64,000 bases of DNA. It comes from Chamaecyparis obtusa (taxonomy: Eukaryota; Streptophyta; Pinopsida; Cupressales; Cupressaceae). The notes under the pieces are model-generated. The model was not told the origin of the DNA and ran no database searches. It saw nothing but the letters and a program-made list of their open reading frames with translations. Below, piece after piece: positions 9,813-22,126 of the stretch; position 1 is the stretch's first letter, and the number at the start of each line of letters is the position of its first letter. The translations under genes and the position numbers were made by a program. The stretch covers positions 434,001-498,000 of the forward strand of contig BSBK01006386.1 of the NCBI GenBank assembly GCA_027943335.1, written 5' to 3'.

Positions 9813-11374
9813 ACATATCTAGTTTGTGAATATGAACCTAAAAATGTGAAAGTTGCATTGGAGAATGAGGAATGGATTAATGCAATGAAAGATGAAATGG
9901 AACAAATTGAGAAGAACAAAACCTAGAGTTTAGTACCCCGACCTAAAGACAAGAATGTTATCGGTAGTAAATGGATTTTTAGGAACAAACTGAATGAGAA
10001 TGGAGAACTGACAAGAAATAAAGCTAGATTAGTATGCAAGGGATATGAACAGGAAGAAGGCATTGACTATGGTGAAATATTTGCACTTGTTGCTAGACTA
10101 GAAGGAGTTAGAATGTTACTTTCATATGTTGCACACAAGAAATTTAAGGTATATCAAATGGATGTGAAGTCAACATTTTTGAAAGGAATACTTGAAGAAG
10201 AGGTCTACATAGAGCAACCAGAAGGGTTTGTTGATCTAGACAAGAAAGACATGGTGTGTAGACTACACAAATCTTTATATGGTTTGAAACAAGCACCAAG
10301 AGCTTGGTATGAAAGGCTACATACTTACTTGTTAAGTATTGGATTTGTTAGAACTAGTGAGAACAACAATTTGTATATGAAAGGAGATATAGATGATACT
10401 ATTCTTATTACTGAAATATTTGTGGATGATATTATGTTTGGAGGCCAAGATCATATATGTAAAGCCTTTGCTGATGAAATGAGAAAAGAGTTTGAAATGT
10501 CTATGTTTGGAGAGATTAAATTCTTTCTAGGACTACAAGTGATTCAGGAGAGTGATGGGATATTCATCACACAATCCAAATACATAAAGAAAGTCTTGAA
10601 AACATTTGGCATGGAATATGCTAAACTTGTGGGAACACCAATGGCTACTGGATGTAAAATGACCAAGGAAGATGAAACTACAGAGGTAAACTAGACACTG
10701 TACCAATCTATGATTGGTAAGTTAATGTATGTAGTTCATAGTAGACCAGATATAACACATGCTATGGGAATTGTTGCTAGATTTTCTGCAAACCTTAGAG
10801 AATCACACATGGTTGCTACTAAAAGAATCCTAAGATACCTAAAAAAGACTGAAGATTATGAATTATGGTATCCTAAGGAAGGCAAATTTGAACTGAAAGT
10901 TTATACCGATGCTGATTGGGCTGGAAATGTGGATGATAGTAAAAGTACCATCGGAGGAGCATTAATCTTCTTTGGTGAAAGACTTGTTACATGGACAAGT
11001 AAAAAGAAGGCTTGCATTTCTCAGTCAACAGCTGAAGTAGAGTATGTTTCTACTACTACAAATTGTTCAAACATTGCATATATTAAACAAGTATTGGAAG
11101 AAATGAATGAGGTAATCACCGAGCTAGTGATTATATACTTTGATAATACAAGTGCCATTAATATTTCAAAGAATCCAGTGATGCATTAAAAAATAAAACA
11201 TATTTCTATCAAGTATCACTAGTTAAGAGAACAAGTACAGGAGAAGCAAGTGAAGTTAGAATTTGTTACATCTAAAGAACAACTTGTAGACATATTTACA
11301 AAGCCTCTACCGAAGGACACATTTGAATATTTGAGGACAAGACTAGGGGTCCATCCCCTATCTACTGGTCACTA
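9813..11374 (+). pseudogene. Copia reverse transcriptase-RNase H (C1)
   Basis: The open frame begins straight after element A at the conserved E-W-x-x-A-M-x-x-E-M block of copia RT. A TAG at 9924-9926 stands where copia has Trp. The K-A-R-L-V-x-K-G-Y block is at about 10025 and the active site F-V-D-D at 10419-10430 (usually Y-V-D-D). TAG at 10692 splits the frame. The RNase H half (10710-11189) has T-D-A-D-W, A-E-x-E-Y and F-D-N-x-S-A motifs, so the catalytic acids are kept. TAA at 11187 follows N-P-V-M-H, then the F-T-K-P-L-P end motif runs to TAA at 11374. No frameshift is needed, so decay is mostly by stops. Confidence 0.9.
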
Positions 11375-11858
11375 ATGTGATTTGGATGTTGCATCAACCT
11401 AATCTTATAAGAAGATCATTCATGTTGATTGCAATCATAGTTCACACTTTTGATCATGTCTAAGACTGTGAAAATTTTAGAGAACTGGAACTGATTGGCA
11501 TATTAGTATATAGCAATACAAAGACTGCACCATACAACAAAGAGTTACATGGCTAATACAGAGCTATTTGTTTATTTGTTTCTTTTGGCATTGTTGTCAA
11601 AGGGAGAGATAAACAATATGAAAGATATGAAACAATATGCACCGATGAGATATTTATCTAAGGGAGAGACAACCTGATAGAGCTAAACATTGAAGATTAG
11701 TTACAAAGAACAAAAGCCTGGTAATGCTATTTAGTAACGTAGTAATTAAACATATTAAGCTAAGAGAGAGCTTGTACAATATTTGTTCACAAAGTTGTAG
11801 AATACATGTTTGGTATGTGTATGGTACATTTCATATTACTTGAGTTGCCATCAATGCC

Positions 11859-11869
11859 AAAGGGAGAGA
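11859..11869 (+). promoter_or_regulatory. Polypurine tract of copia C1
   Basis: AAAGGGAGAGA lies directly before a TG that starts the LTR (11871). Near-identical purine tracts occur upstream at 11599-11609 and 11660-11669, so the element carries three PPT-like sites in its 3' tail. Only the last borders an LTR-like start. Confidence 0.6.
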
Positions 11870-11870
11870 T

Positions 11871-13350
11871 TGATGAACTACAACTGATTTAGAACCTGAT
11901 TGAAGAATCTATGATATAGTGATCACTGAGGAGTTGTTGATTAGATGTGTAAGATGATTAAATCAGTATTATGTTGTCATTGATGTCAACTAGTTTGACA
12001 ACACTTATCTTGTAAGTTACTATACCGAAACATCTGAAGAAAAGGAGTGAAAGAGATGAAGAACAAAAATATCTACATGAGCAAGATGTATATAACAGAT
12101 GAGGATAAGGAATACATTGGGTAACTTATTTATAAGTCTACGACATTATGATATTGACTTGATTATGTTGCATTCATCTATAATGAAGAATAGAGCTGAA
12201 AGACACAAAGTAGTGTTGTCGGTTAATGAAGCATTACAGTATACACCGACAGAGCGTAGTGTATACCGAGCATAGTGTAAATTGAGCTTGTGTTTACTGA
12301 CGCATTTCTTTGTTTATCAAGTAGGAGAAACGGAACTAAATGATTAGTTTAGCCGATAGATTTGATGAGCTAGAAAGTATATGATTTCGAGGTAACATAT
12401 AAAGTTTGTTATGAAGATCAACGAGTAGCATAATTCAAGAAAGATCTGATGGATTGAATTGAAATGTGTTATTGACAAGTCAGCCAAGGAAGGTTAAAGC
12501 GAAAAAATCAACAATGATGATTAAGCGACTAAATTTGATGGAGGAGAAGAAAATGATTTACATGTCTCTATAAGAGACAAAGTTTCATAATGAAACGTAT
12601 GCCGAGAGAAAACAACTGCAAAATTTTCACGTGAACAAGTTTTCATGCATATCTAATCAAACTGGTTAAGAAGGAATCGAGCTGCAGAGTATACCGAGCG
12701 TCAGGAAGCTATTATCAAGCAACAGTAAGTCACTGAAATTGTTTGAAATAAAATTGATATACTGATCAGAGGATTTGAATGAGCCTAAAATTGATCTGTA
12801 CATTTGCAATTGAGTTGTATTAAAATAGATCATCTACTGTTACATTTTAACCATTGTACACAATCAAATCTCTTAACCGAGTGGACTAAGAAAGTCTTTA
12901 TTATGTTGCATTCATAGAATGAACATTGTTATCCTATCAACCCCATAGTGAATGCTAGTTGGATGATAATGGTTAGTGTTAAATCCTTTAACAAGGTCAC
13001 ACCTAACAGTGTGTTTGTAACCTTTAACAGGGTTGGGTCTTCACCGACCTCACTTCAGAAGAGTGAATATTTTGGGTTGCCGGTCCCAGGTGGTTTTTCC
13101 CTTCACAAGGTTTCCACATTAAATCTCTTGTGTTATGTGTTGATTGTGATATTTGTTTGATGTCATATTTGCATGTTACATATTTGATTTGATCAGTAAT
13201 CATTATATGTTAATTGACTGGTAATCGGTAAATGCACAAACATTATAGTATTTCAAGTTACCGAGTATCAGAAGTTTGGAATAATTTGTTTTGGATTATA
13301 CATTTTGTATCAGGACATTGGATAACTGATTCGCCTCCCTGTTAGTTATT
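11871..13350 (+). repeat. 3' LTR of copia C1
   Basis: Begins TGATGAACTACAAC after the PPT. The right end is not fixed because the 5' LTR is outside the window. The CTGATTCGCCTCCCTGTTAG block at about 13327 resembles the pyrimidine-rich stretch near the end of many copia LTRs, so I place the end near 13350. No gene is seen inside it. Confidence 0.6.
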
Positions 13351-13622
13351 CTAATAGTTACTCTAGTCGCTTTGAATTTGTCTCCTAGGGCACCCTCTAG
13401 GGAGGTTTTACCATGGCTATCTATTGTAGAGAGAGCTTTGATAGCAACCGAAATAGGGTCCAAAGAAGTTTTAAAATGAACGGGCCCTAAGTTTCCTTCT
13501 TTAGCAGGGCATTGATTAGCCTTGGAGAGATGGCCGCCATCGTACCTTAGGGAAGTGGAGGCCATTAATGACACCCCAACATGACTCGTGCAGGCAGAAT
13601 GGGAGTGTGGGAAATTAAGCAC
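13296..13622 (-). pseudogene. Unrecognised minus-strand reading frame, coding-like composition
   Basis: 108 codons open on the minus strand, mostly beyond the presumed copia LTR end. The amino-acid mix is balanced, and base composition is higher in G+C than the AT-rich flanks, which suggests a transferred or formerly coding piece rather than chance. I recognise no domain. The last 15 or so codons overlap the presumed LTR end, so the real segment is probably 13365-13622. It could be an organelle-derived insert or part of an unknown transposon protein; I cannot decide. Confidence 0.25.
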
Positions 13623-13639
13623 GGTACCAGAGTTGCAGA

Positions 13640-14533
13640 GCGCTCATTCAAGAGAGAAAGAGTCATTGAATTTAGCTTCCTAAGATAGATTTTTTGTTAA
13701 CACATTCAAATTAACACATTTTTAGCTTAGCTTAATAATGATTAAGAGAATCTTAAATAATAAATCATTCGTTCACCTTATTTGAGGGAATTTAATATAC
13801 AAAGTGAAACCAACTTAGAAATATTTGGAAATATTTGGAATGGAGACATTGCACATTTGAAGAAGGGAGTTTTGGTTGGAGATTTTTTAATGACAAGATT
13901 TCTATTCTCCATTTTTAATGGGTAATTTGAATAATTTATTTTTTAATTAAATTAAGATTTAACAATAACAATGATAACAAATTCATGTTTGATTAAAATT
14001 TAAAATAAGGAGATGAGAATAAAAAAATAAATAGAAATAATTCTTATATTTTTAAAAGAGAAAATCTATAAAAATAATTTTTTTAATACCTTACATTTTT
14101 TTAGAGGTTTATAAGTTAAATATAAAATTACTATATTCTTAATTTAAGGAAAAGCTAATTAAAATAAGTAATATTTAATATAAAAATTTGTAATCTAAAA
14201 AATTATTCACTAATTTCATAATAAAAAGGATATCTAAAAATATCATTAAACCAATTTAATAAATCTAATTATTTATTTATTAAAAATTAAAATCAAAATT
14301 ATTTAATAATTAAAAATTATTTTATGAGGTTCAATACTTATTATAATGTAGTCTTATATGTAATATAAAATAATTGTAAAGTTTTCTTAAATTTCTTAAA
14401 ATATCCTTTCTAAATTAATTTATTTAAATTAAAAAATATTATAAACTGATAATCTAATCTTTTTACATTTATATTAAATTTAATTTTAGATTGTAAATAT
14501 TTTATTAGAAATATTTTGTTTTCACTCAAATTT
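13640..14533. other. AT-rich intergenic sequence, no gene seen
   Basis: Very AT-rich, with many poly-A and poly-T runs and stops in all frames. No LTR, inverted terminal repeat or tandem array stands out. Confidence 0.6.
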
Positions 14534-14902
14534 TTATGATATTTTAAAATGCTTTATTATATCTCTCAGACACTTAAAAATGAAATTATTACATTTTAAA
14601 CATTTATAATAAAAGTGGGCGTGCATGGAATTGCGCCAAAGAAGTGCAACATTATGTTGCTCTATAAGCTTCTCCATGTTTTCAATAATGGAGTTCAATG
14701 TGGTAAACATGAGGCGCAATGTGGGGATATTGGCATATGTGGTTTGAAATTCTCTAAGTTAATTTAGATGGTCTCCTATGAGATCCTCTAAATGGCGAGG
14801 GTTTGAGACTGGTTCATCTTATGAAAGTGGGAGATTGTTGGGAGGTTGTTCTGGATTATTTGTGGGATCACTGGGAGGGTTTTCTGATTGATTTGAGTCC
14901 AT
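14534..14902 (-). pseudogene. Decayed small reading frame of unknown function
   Basis: An ATG at 14902 (minus) opens a frame whose first 26 residues are Asn/Pro-rich and hydrophilic. In-frame stops follow after about 27 and 47 codons, then the frame stays open to 14534 with a helical stretch rich in Asn, Ile and Glu. Upstream on the minus strand is the plant 5'-leader-like TAGGGTTTAAA. It could be the N-terminus of a gag or another transposon protein. No domain recognised. 14903-15429 contains nothing else I can name. Confidence 0.3.
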
Positions 14903-15429
14903 GTCTGATTATAATTAGGATACAAATAGATAATTAAAATCAATTTAAAAAAAACAATAAAATAACTCATTTAAACCCTAAATTATATATTGAAAAAACT
15001 ACAAATTTCTATTAAAACACAATAAAAAGAATAAAAACTTAAATATTGAACTTACCTTATGATATTAGCAAAATCAGATATGATTAGAATGGATATTTGA
15101 AAGCCCTAAGCCACATTCAACATTTTCACAGTGAAAATATTGAACACGATCGAGCTATGTAAATATAAATTTGTGGCAAAAATTGGATATCTGATTAGGC
15201 CTGTGCTTTGGCTTTTGGCTTGGCCAAGTGTACTGACACCCAGGCCTACTAAAAAGTGAACAAATGGATTAGTGCACTTTTGGACAAGTGAAAATTTTAT
15301 TTTTTCACATCGTGCCACTTTTTTCCATACCATGATGTAAGGACCAAAAATCACACATAGGAGACACGTAAACTCTAGATTAGAAAAACTCTGAACGTCG
15401 AAAAACATAATAGGTCTGAAAGTAAATAA

Positions 15430-18320
15430 AGACTTTTCCATAGCATAAATTTCATTTCCATTCTAGAGATTACATCATTATGAAAATAAAGTCGAATATC
15501 CTTGCCATAACCTATGAAGGTTCAACTAAACTGTTGAATTACACAACAAGAGTAAAATAATACATGGCACATGTCGACCATATTGTTGAACATAAAATGT
15601 CAAAGTACATAAATACACATACAATAGAGAACATGACCCTAAGGTCAAAGAAGTACAAGATATCCAAATACATGTCATCAGACTGTCAACCGTCCATCTA
15701 CATGTTCCTGTCTCCTATGCCATCGAATAGTCTATCGTCCATCTGCATAACTTGAGATAGAAATGTGATCCAAGCATTTATTCTGCCCAACCATGGAGTG
15801 GTTAGCTCCCCTGGGGCTCATCCTGAAATAAAGAGCTCACCCACCCTACGTGAGTGATCTATCAACTCGGCACAGATGGATCAGAAAGGAATCTGGTGCA
15901 TGTTGTGGTCTAACTGCTTTATCACACACAAAGTTGAATGAAGCACAACTATGGCAGAGAGAAAGTACATAACCAACACAAATTCATTTACGTGTTTACA
16001 AGCTTAGGCCTAAGCATAAAAGACCAGATTTCTACTAGCAGATAAAAGAAAACTACTTTTACCCTTCTTTGTTACCCATATTCGGCACCCTTTCCCAAGA
16101 TATCTTACTCAAAATAAATGAAAATTCATGAACATACACAGAATTCTGTAGTATAAAACACACTCACTAAATCAGAATATTACTATAGCAGAAATATGCA
16201 CTTAACACAGGAGATCAATAAATTATCTTAATTTCGGTAACTTTCAAACAACACCCTCAGCAATCACATAAATTCTGAGAAAATATATAAATGAATATAA
16301 ACACAATATTCTCTATCACTAGCAGTGTTTCCTGTAGAAGGAAAAAGAAAAGACATACTTTAGCCACTAAATTATACATAAGTCACATATGATACAATTC
16401 AAAAATCATGATACAATGTCCTATCAATACACGGTATATAGTCATGTGCTCAACCTGGAAGAATAGTCTATTCGTGGAATACAAAGAGACTCAACATTAC
16501 AAAACAAGCAAATGATGACAGTTTCTCATATAGACATTTTGTATTTCTGTAATCTAGAGAATTCGAACAGTCCTTTGACAATTCAGAAAAAAAATAATAA
16601 ACGAGCACTTAAGAAACATAATTTTGATCATTCACGATAGGCACATGAGAAAAGGGCTGACCATAATCACTGAGGATTTTTGCATGTAAACCTTTAAAAC
16701 ATGGGCGGTGACAATTATGAGGAAAAACTGATTCACCTATAGAAGATTTCATGGCTTTTGATACAAAAGAGAAACATTGAATAGAAAATAGACACAAAAG
16801 CATCTACTGCTGGAAATAAGAAATAGTTCATTTTGAGATAGAAATTGAACACTCATGGTCCAATAAAGGTATGAATGATTTCTTCTACAGCTACCAGAAT
16901 ATTAACAACTTCAATTCAAAAATCTAACAATAGTCTCAAAATAGAGTATTACAAAATTAAATGTATTAAATATTGAGACCTTATGATAACAGATGCAAAG
17001 GTTAAAGGTCTGGACAAAGACTCTTAGTCTTAACACGGCTACAATAGGTCATCTATGGAAGTGGGCTAAGACCGGGCTCATGTTCCAAATGAAATTGGCG
17101 GCTTCCGTAATGGATAACCACACATGAATGAGTTCGTATAAAACCCCTCTATCAAAACAATATAGATCATCTTAGGAAATGATTGTGAGATTACAATAAT
17201 TCCATTTGTTTTAACGTGATTTTGCATATATGAGAGAAGAAGAGCAATTACTTTTCTTTTGTAGAATAAGACTGTTCCATTGCTATGTTTAAGGTTTCTA
17301 GCAACAATAATCCAAGAACAAAGAATAGGTTGAAACTTAGTTTTCACAGATGACCAAAATAGATCAATGTGACTATATCAACAAAGATAGCTCAGAATAA
17401 ACAAGAGAAGTGATAACTGGATCTCAGTTCCTAGAACAAAAGTACACATATGCAATCATTTAGGCATAGTGGGCAAAGAAAGACTTTAAAAACATAAACA
17501 ACGCAGAAGAGTTTCAATTCTAAAGCCCAATTAATGATTTTGGTTTATGAGCTATTACGTAGAGTTTAAGAGAACCTACGCAAGGTAAGAGCAAAAAAAA
17601 TTACCATGTAAAATGCTACGCTTCTTTGAAACTAAAAGATTCACTCACATATTTAAAAGGAATTTAAGGATATCAGATTTAGTAAGTTTTTCAAAGAAAA
17701 TCTAAACAGTCATTGATTTAGATTTCTATTTTAAACTAGACTTAGTTCATTTCCCTCGCTGTAATAGAAAGAAGAAAACAAGAACTTGGTTTTTGAAGTA
17801 ATCTGAGTAGACCAGAAACCCAATTCAAAATGTCACTATAGCTTTTTCTTTCTTCCTCACTATTGTGTAATCCTCCCCTTGCTTCCCTCTCCTTTCCCTG
17901 ATTTTTCCTCTTTTTTACTCTTGTGCATTTTTTCCCAAACTCCCATAAATGTGCTCTCTAGAATGTTAAGATATCTGTCCTCTAGACGTTACCCTATTTT
18001 TCCTTAATAATTAGAGAATTTACTCCCCTAAAGAAAAAACCAACTACCTGACTAAAGGCGCACGTTCCATCATTTATCATCCACCACTCCCTGTTGCAAA
18101 TAAAAACACTTGCAGATGTGTCACCCATGGAGATAAATCCTCCAGTTTTAGACAATCAACTAAGGAATCATTCACTTAGTCTTTCCTTGTAATTCAGAAA
18201 CAACAATAAACAAAGTCTTTTATTAATTAAAAGAAATCACTTCCAGTTATGTCAGTTAAACAAGTGGATATCTACTAAATTCTGGCATAGATTAAGGAGT
18301 CGATGAAAATGGTCGTGACA
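15430..18320 (-). repeat. Long LTR (minus strand) of a gypsy element, boundaries partly inferred
   Basis: On the minus strand a purine tract (18321-18333) is followed by TGTCACGACC at 18320-18311, a standard gypsy LTR start. The far end is inferred: 15540-16110 reappears inverted at 47865-48490, and similarity fades near 15430. If the whole interval is one LTR it is about 2.9 kb, long but known for plant gypsy elements. No coding region is supported inside. The small ORFs on either strand lack any domain. Confidence 0.5.
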
Positions 18321-18333
18321 TCCTTCCCCTCTT
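18321..18333 (-). promoter_or_regulatory. Polypurine tract before the minus-strand LTR
   Basis: Minus-strand AAGAGGGGAAGGA abuts TGTCACGACC. The preceding minus-strand sequence (18334-18420) looks like the 3' tail of a gypsy internal region. Confidence 0.6.
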
Positions 18334-18539
18334 AGAAAGTGCATCATCCTTGATGCCTTATGTTGAAACTTAAATAAACCATACTTTGTTATCAAGTTAA
18401 AACACAAAACATTCACATCCAAAAAAAAACAACACTTGAGCAAAGGTAAAAGAAAGAAATCCATGCTTACTATTTATCCAAACATTCACTTACGAAATAA
18501 GTCAAGAAAATTGTAAGATTTCATATAATTTAAGTGGTG

Positions 18540-18960
18540 TGTGCTTGCAACCATTATTCCGATCTCACCCCTCCCGACAAGATAAAAACACTCTACCTCA
18601 ATCACATTTCCGCCTTCGTCTCCTGTCATGCATGCTCAAACTCAAAAGATCATCAATAGGTTAGTCCCATTAAATCCATAATCAAATTTAAATTTCATAA
18701 CATATTCATCCTTTCAATTCATCATAAACAATGTTTCATAATGAAAGTAAAAATTCTACATATAACATCATACTTTTTACTTCATTTTAAACATTTCATC
18801 ATAAATTCATGAGAAAAACATATTAAAGTATGTCCATATCATTTATTTAAATACAACTTGGATCGACAAACCTTCGACCAAGCCAACATAAGTCTAAACC
18901 AAAAGTAAAATAGTCACATAAATAGTTCTATACCTAAGAGCATCAAATCGGGTTATAACA
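18540..18960 (-). repeat. LTR fragment of the minus-strand chromovirus
   Basis: Read on the minus strand it starts TGTTATAACCCGAT and runs to a CACACACCACTTA block. Both match the plus-strand chromovirus LTR at 29471 onward, in the same order. The purine tract expected before the LTR start is missing here, so a small deletion removed it. Downstream, the next LTR unit (PPT at 18333) begins. Confidence 0.65.
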
Positions 18961-19048
18961 TAGACCCGATGTCTTATGGAAACATAAAAAAGTAGTTCAC
19001 TACAAAGCTTAAAGCATAAACATGACAAAAGTAAATCTAAGCAAATAA

Positions 19049-20710
19049 CTATAGAAAAGATCTATGCATGTCTTCCGCATCTTCCCAAGTAGCGCTGTCA
19101 ACAGAGAATTGGTCCCATTGGACCTTATACTGCAACACATCTCTGTCACGCACCTTGATGGTACATTGATCAACAAGGCGGGTAGGCTGCACCAACACCA
19201 CCCCCAGATTTTGAACTTGTAATGCATGCCAATCAAGAATATGAGATGCATCATGATGATAGGGCTTCAACAAAGAAACATGAAAGACATTATGGATTCA
19301 GGCAAGAGTTGGCAATGGAGCAAGTCTATAGGCAACGGGGTTGATGACTTCCAAAACATCAAAAGGACCCACATATCTCGGTGCAAGCTTTGAAGCCTTG
19401 CCAAAAGAGATTGAGCTTTTATGTGGTCTTACACGAAGAAACTCCTTATCACCTTCCTGAAACTGTCTAAAAGTGCGGTTCCTATCAGCATAACTTTTCT
19501 ATCTATCAGCTACTTCCTTTAGCCGAGTACGAATCAGAATCATCTATTCCTCCATCTCTCTCAACATATCAGGACCAATGATTAGCCCATCCTTTACTCT
19601 ATCCCAACTGATAGGAGTACGACACTTCTGTCCATAAAGTGCCTCAAATGGTGTCATTCCCAAAGAAGCATGGTAAGAGTTGTTGTAGGCAAACTCCACC
19701 AATGGAAGGTACTCTTCCCATTTATAATGCTGATCCATACAATACATTTGGAGAAAATCTTCAACCACTTGATTCACTCTCTCAGTCTGTCCGTATGTTT
19801 GAGGATGATAAGTGGTATTGAAATTCAACCTAGTTCCCAAAGATGCATTCAAGGTTATCCAAAACCTTGATGTCATCCTAGTATCCTTGTCTGATATGAT
19901 AGTCTTAGGTACCACGTGTAATCTGAAAATTTCCTAGACAAACTTTTTGGCCAAAGCCAAAGATCCATCTCTCAAACTCCCTGGAATAAAGTGTGCTACC
20001 TTGGTTAGTTTATCAACTACCACCAAGGTTACATCATGCTTGCATCGTGTCATGGGTAAACCCTGGATAAAATCCATACTGATGACTTGCCATTTATATT
20101 CTGGTATATCATGTGGGTACAAAAGTCCTGATGGATGGACATGTTCAGCCTTAACTCGCTGACATTCCAAACATTGAGCGACAAAAGTGGTCACATCTCA
20201 CTTTAGCCCTAGCCAAAAATACAATGGCCTCATATCATCAATCATCTTGTTTACCCCTGGATGTCCTGAAAAAGGAGTATAATGCATTTCCTCTAAAACC
20301 ACTTTCCTCAACCCTGCTCAAACGAGAATATACATCCTATCTTGGTATCTCATGATGCCATCATCCTCAATAGTGTATCCATCAAAACGGTGATCTGATG
20401 GATCTACAAGTAAAGTTGTCTTAACCATCTCATAATGGTCATCCCCTGAAAGATTTTCTAACACATGTTCTCTCAAACAAGTTCTAGAAGTAGATATAGC
20501 AGAAATGTGTCTTCTTCTGCTTAGAGCATCTGCTACTCTATTCTCTTTTCCCTTGATATACTCAATACCAAAATCATACTCACTTAGAAATTCCAACCAT
20601 CGTCTCTGTCTAGCATTGAGATTAGGTTGTGTAAAAATGTACCTAAGTCCCATGTGATATGTCTTTAACTCAAATGGTTTATCTAAAAGGTAATGTCTCC
20701 ACATCACTAA
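19049..20710 (-). pseudogene. Chromovirus RNase H C-terminus, integrase and chromodomain (minus)
   Basis: Read right to left: the RNase H end (20710-20400, N-A-R-Q-R-R-W and A-D-A-L-S-R motifs), an H-H-C-C zinc domain, an integrase core with V-D-K, S-D-K-D and Q-T-E-R (all three DDE acids intact), then the G-P-F and H-N-V-F-H-V-S-L-L-K-P motifs. Last comes a chromodomain at about 19230-19049 (Y-K-V-Q-W then S-A-T-W-E-D-A). Stops at about 19931, 19541 and 19500 replace likely Gln codons. The chromodomain would steer integration to modified chromatin. Closely related to the plus-strand copy at 28060-29385. Confidence 0.88.
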
Positions 20711-20814
20711 AGATATGAGTGGACTGATGTATGTGAGAGAGCATTCCAGTTATTGAAACAAAAGCTCACATCCGCTCCTATCTTGATTATACCAGATCCT
20801 AATGGACACTTCAC
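20711..20814 (+). pseudogene. RT/RNase H junction scrap in inverted orientation
   Basis: About 104 bp on the plus strand match 27445-27550 of the plus-strand chromovirus (the F-Q-L-L-K-Q-K-L-T-S-A block). It starts exactly where the minus-strand chromovirus homology ends, so the two pieces are head to head. The residues that normally lie between them (the RNase H active-site part) are absent. Confidence 0.75.
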
Positions 20815-20833
20815 ATGATCCTGCACATACCCA

Positions 20834-21279
20834 TACCCTTCATATATCTTTAGCCTACCTAATGTACACCAAGATGTAAGTGCTAGTTTATAATTATCTC
20901 ACCTTTACTATATATATTTTTAATTTAAAGAAATCAACGTTCACACACAACTAGCAATTGCATGAAAATAATAGAAGTGGTGTACTTCACATTTATATTC
21001 ATATATTATTCAACATAATGCGTTCTATCGATCTAATCTAAGTTTATTCATAAATTGTAGTACAAATTTTTTTGTCTAGTACAATACCATCTTCTAAGTA
21101 AATTAGCAATTGTTGTATTCCATACATAACTTTGGCCCCCAATCACAACATAGGCTCGACATGAGCTACCTTGGAACACATACACAATGAATATATATCT
21201 ACATAGTTATATATATTATAGTCAGAAATCTACGTTTATTCATAGTGAGCGTGTTCCCAAGTCGTCCCAGTTGATAAAT
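20834..21279 (+). repeat. Direct duplication, copy 1 (~446 bp)
   Basis: Matches 23019-23485 in the same orientation over its full length, with substitutions and a few short insertions. Both begin TACCCTTCATATATCTT and end GATAAAT. The ends are not TG/CA, so they are not ordinary LTRs. No reading frame is conserved in it. Confidence 0.8.
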
Positions 21280-21589
21280 AGGTTGATTTAATTATTAAGT
21301 CACTTATTATCTCTTTCGAATTAAGCTAAAGTTTAGGCATATAATAATTAATTCTTTTATTAATTATTATCATGCAACCTAGGTTTCCTTTTAGGGTTTT
21401 GATATCCTTTCATAAGGATTGATCTCTTTTGTAAACATAACATATTTTTAACATTTAATTGCAACTTTTGTTTTTGTACATCAATGATTTCTCCTCTCTC
21501 ATGGATCAATGCGTTCAGGTCTTCATAGCTTCTTTGCTTCTTCTCTCTTTCTATGATAGGTATTTGCATGCAGGTGTTCTTGGGAGGTG

Positions 21590-21591
<2 letters not shown>

Positions 21592-21666
<75 letters not shown>
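21592..21666 (+). repeat. Compound (TC)n(TA)n microsatellite
   Basis: A pure CT run (21592-21620) passes into a pure TA run (21622-21666). ORFs reading Leu-Ser and Tyr-Ile repeats across it are artefacts of the repeat. Confidence 0.95.
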
Positions 21667-21668
<2 letters not shown>

Positions 21669-22126
21669 CATGCACCTGGAAAAAGATGGAAAAACATATA
21701 ATCTTTTTGTATTACCTTCTCTTATACTATTCTATAGATACATTATTGCCTATGTCTTGCTCAATCACCTAAAAAAGTACTTGCTTCTCCATCCATACAT
21801 TATTTAAATTGAATTCTATCTACATTTGACAAAATATCCATCTTAAATAAACTTGATAATGAATTCTTCATTGTTATTCAATCAAATAATCTTTACCCGA
21901 CATCTATTTGTCACTAAAAGTGACCAGTGCCAAGATTATCATTGATGCTCTTAATTTTATTTTCAAAACATATTATTTTCTCTTAATAATCAGTGTGCCC
22001 ATTTTCCACAACATTAATATCATTCTTTTGAGATACCACAAAAGCATTGCATTCACTTTCATCATAGGGGAGGTCTTTTGGTTAATTATTCTGATTGTTT
22101 CCTTTTTTGATATTAAACCTTGTTAG

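Larger units (their letters stand above)
9810..13350 (+). mobile_element. Ty1/copia element C1, 3' part (interrupted by element A)
   Basis: What is visible is the RT and RNase H end of a copia polyprotein (9813-11374), a non-coding tail, a PPT at 11859-11869 and an LTR from 11871. Gag, protease and integrase must lie left of the window on the other side of element A, since A interrupts the RT open frame. The right end is estimated. Confidence 0.85.

Noticed and set aside
12948..13160. 70-codon ORF in the copia LTR
   Set aside because: Lies inside the LTR, short, no domain; chance.
21459..21807. ORFs reading Leu-Ser and Tyr-Ile repeats
   Set aside because: Translations of the (TC)n(TA)n microsatellite.
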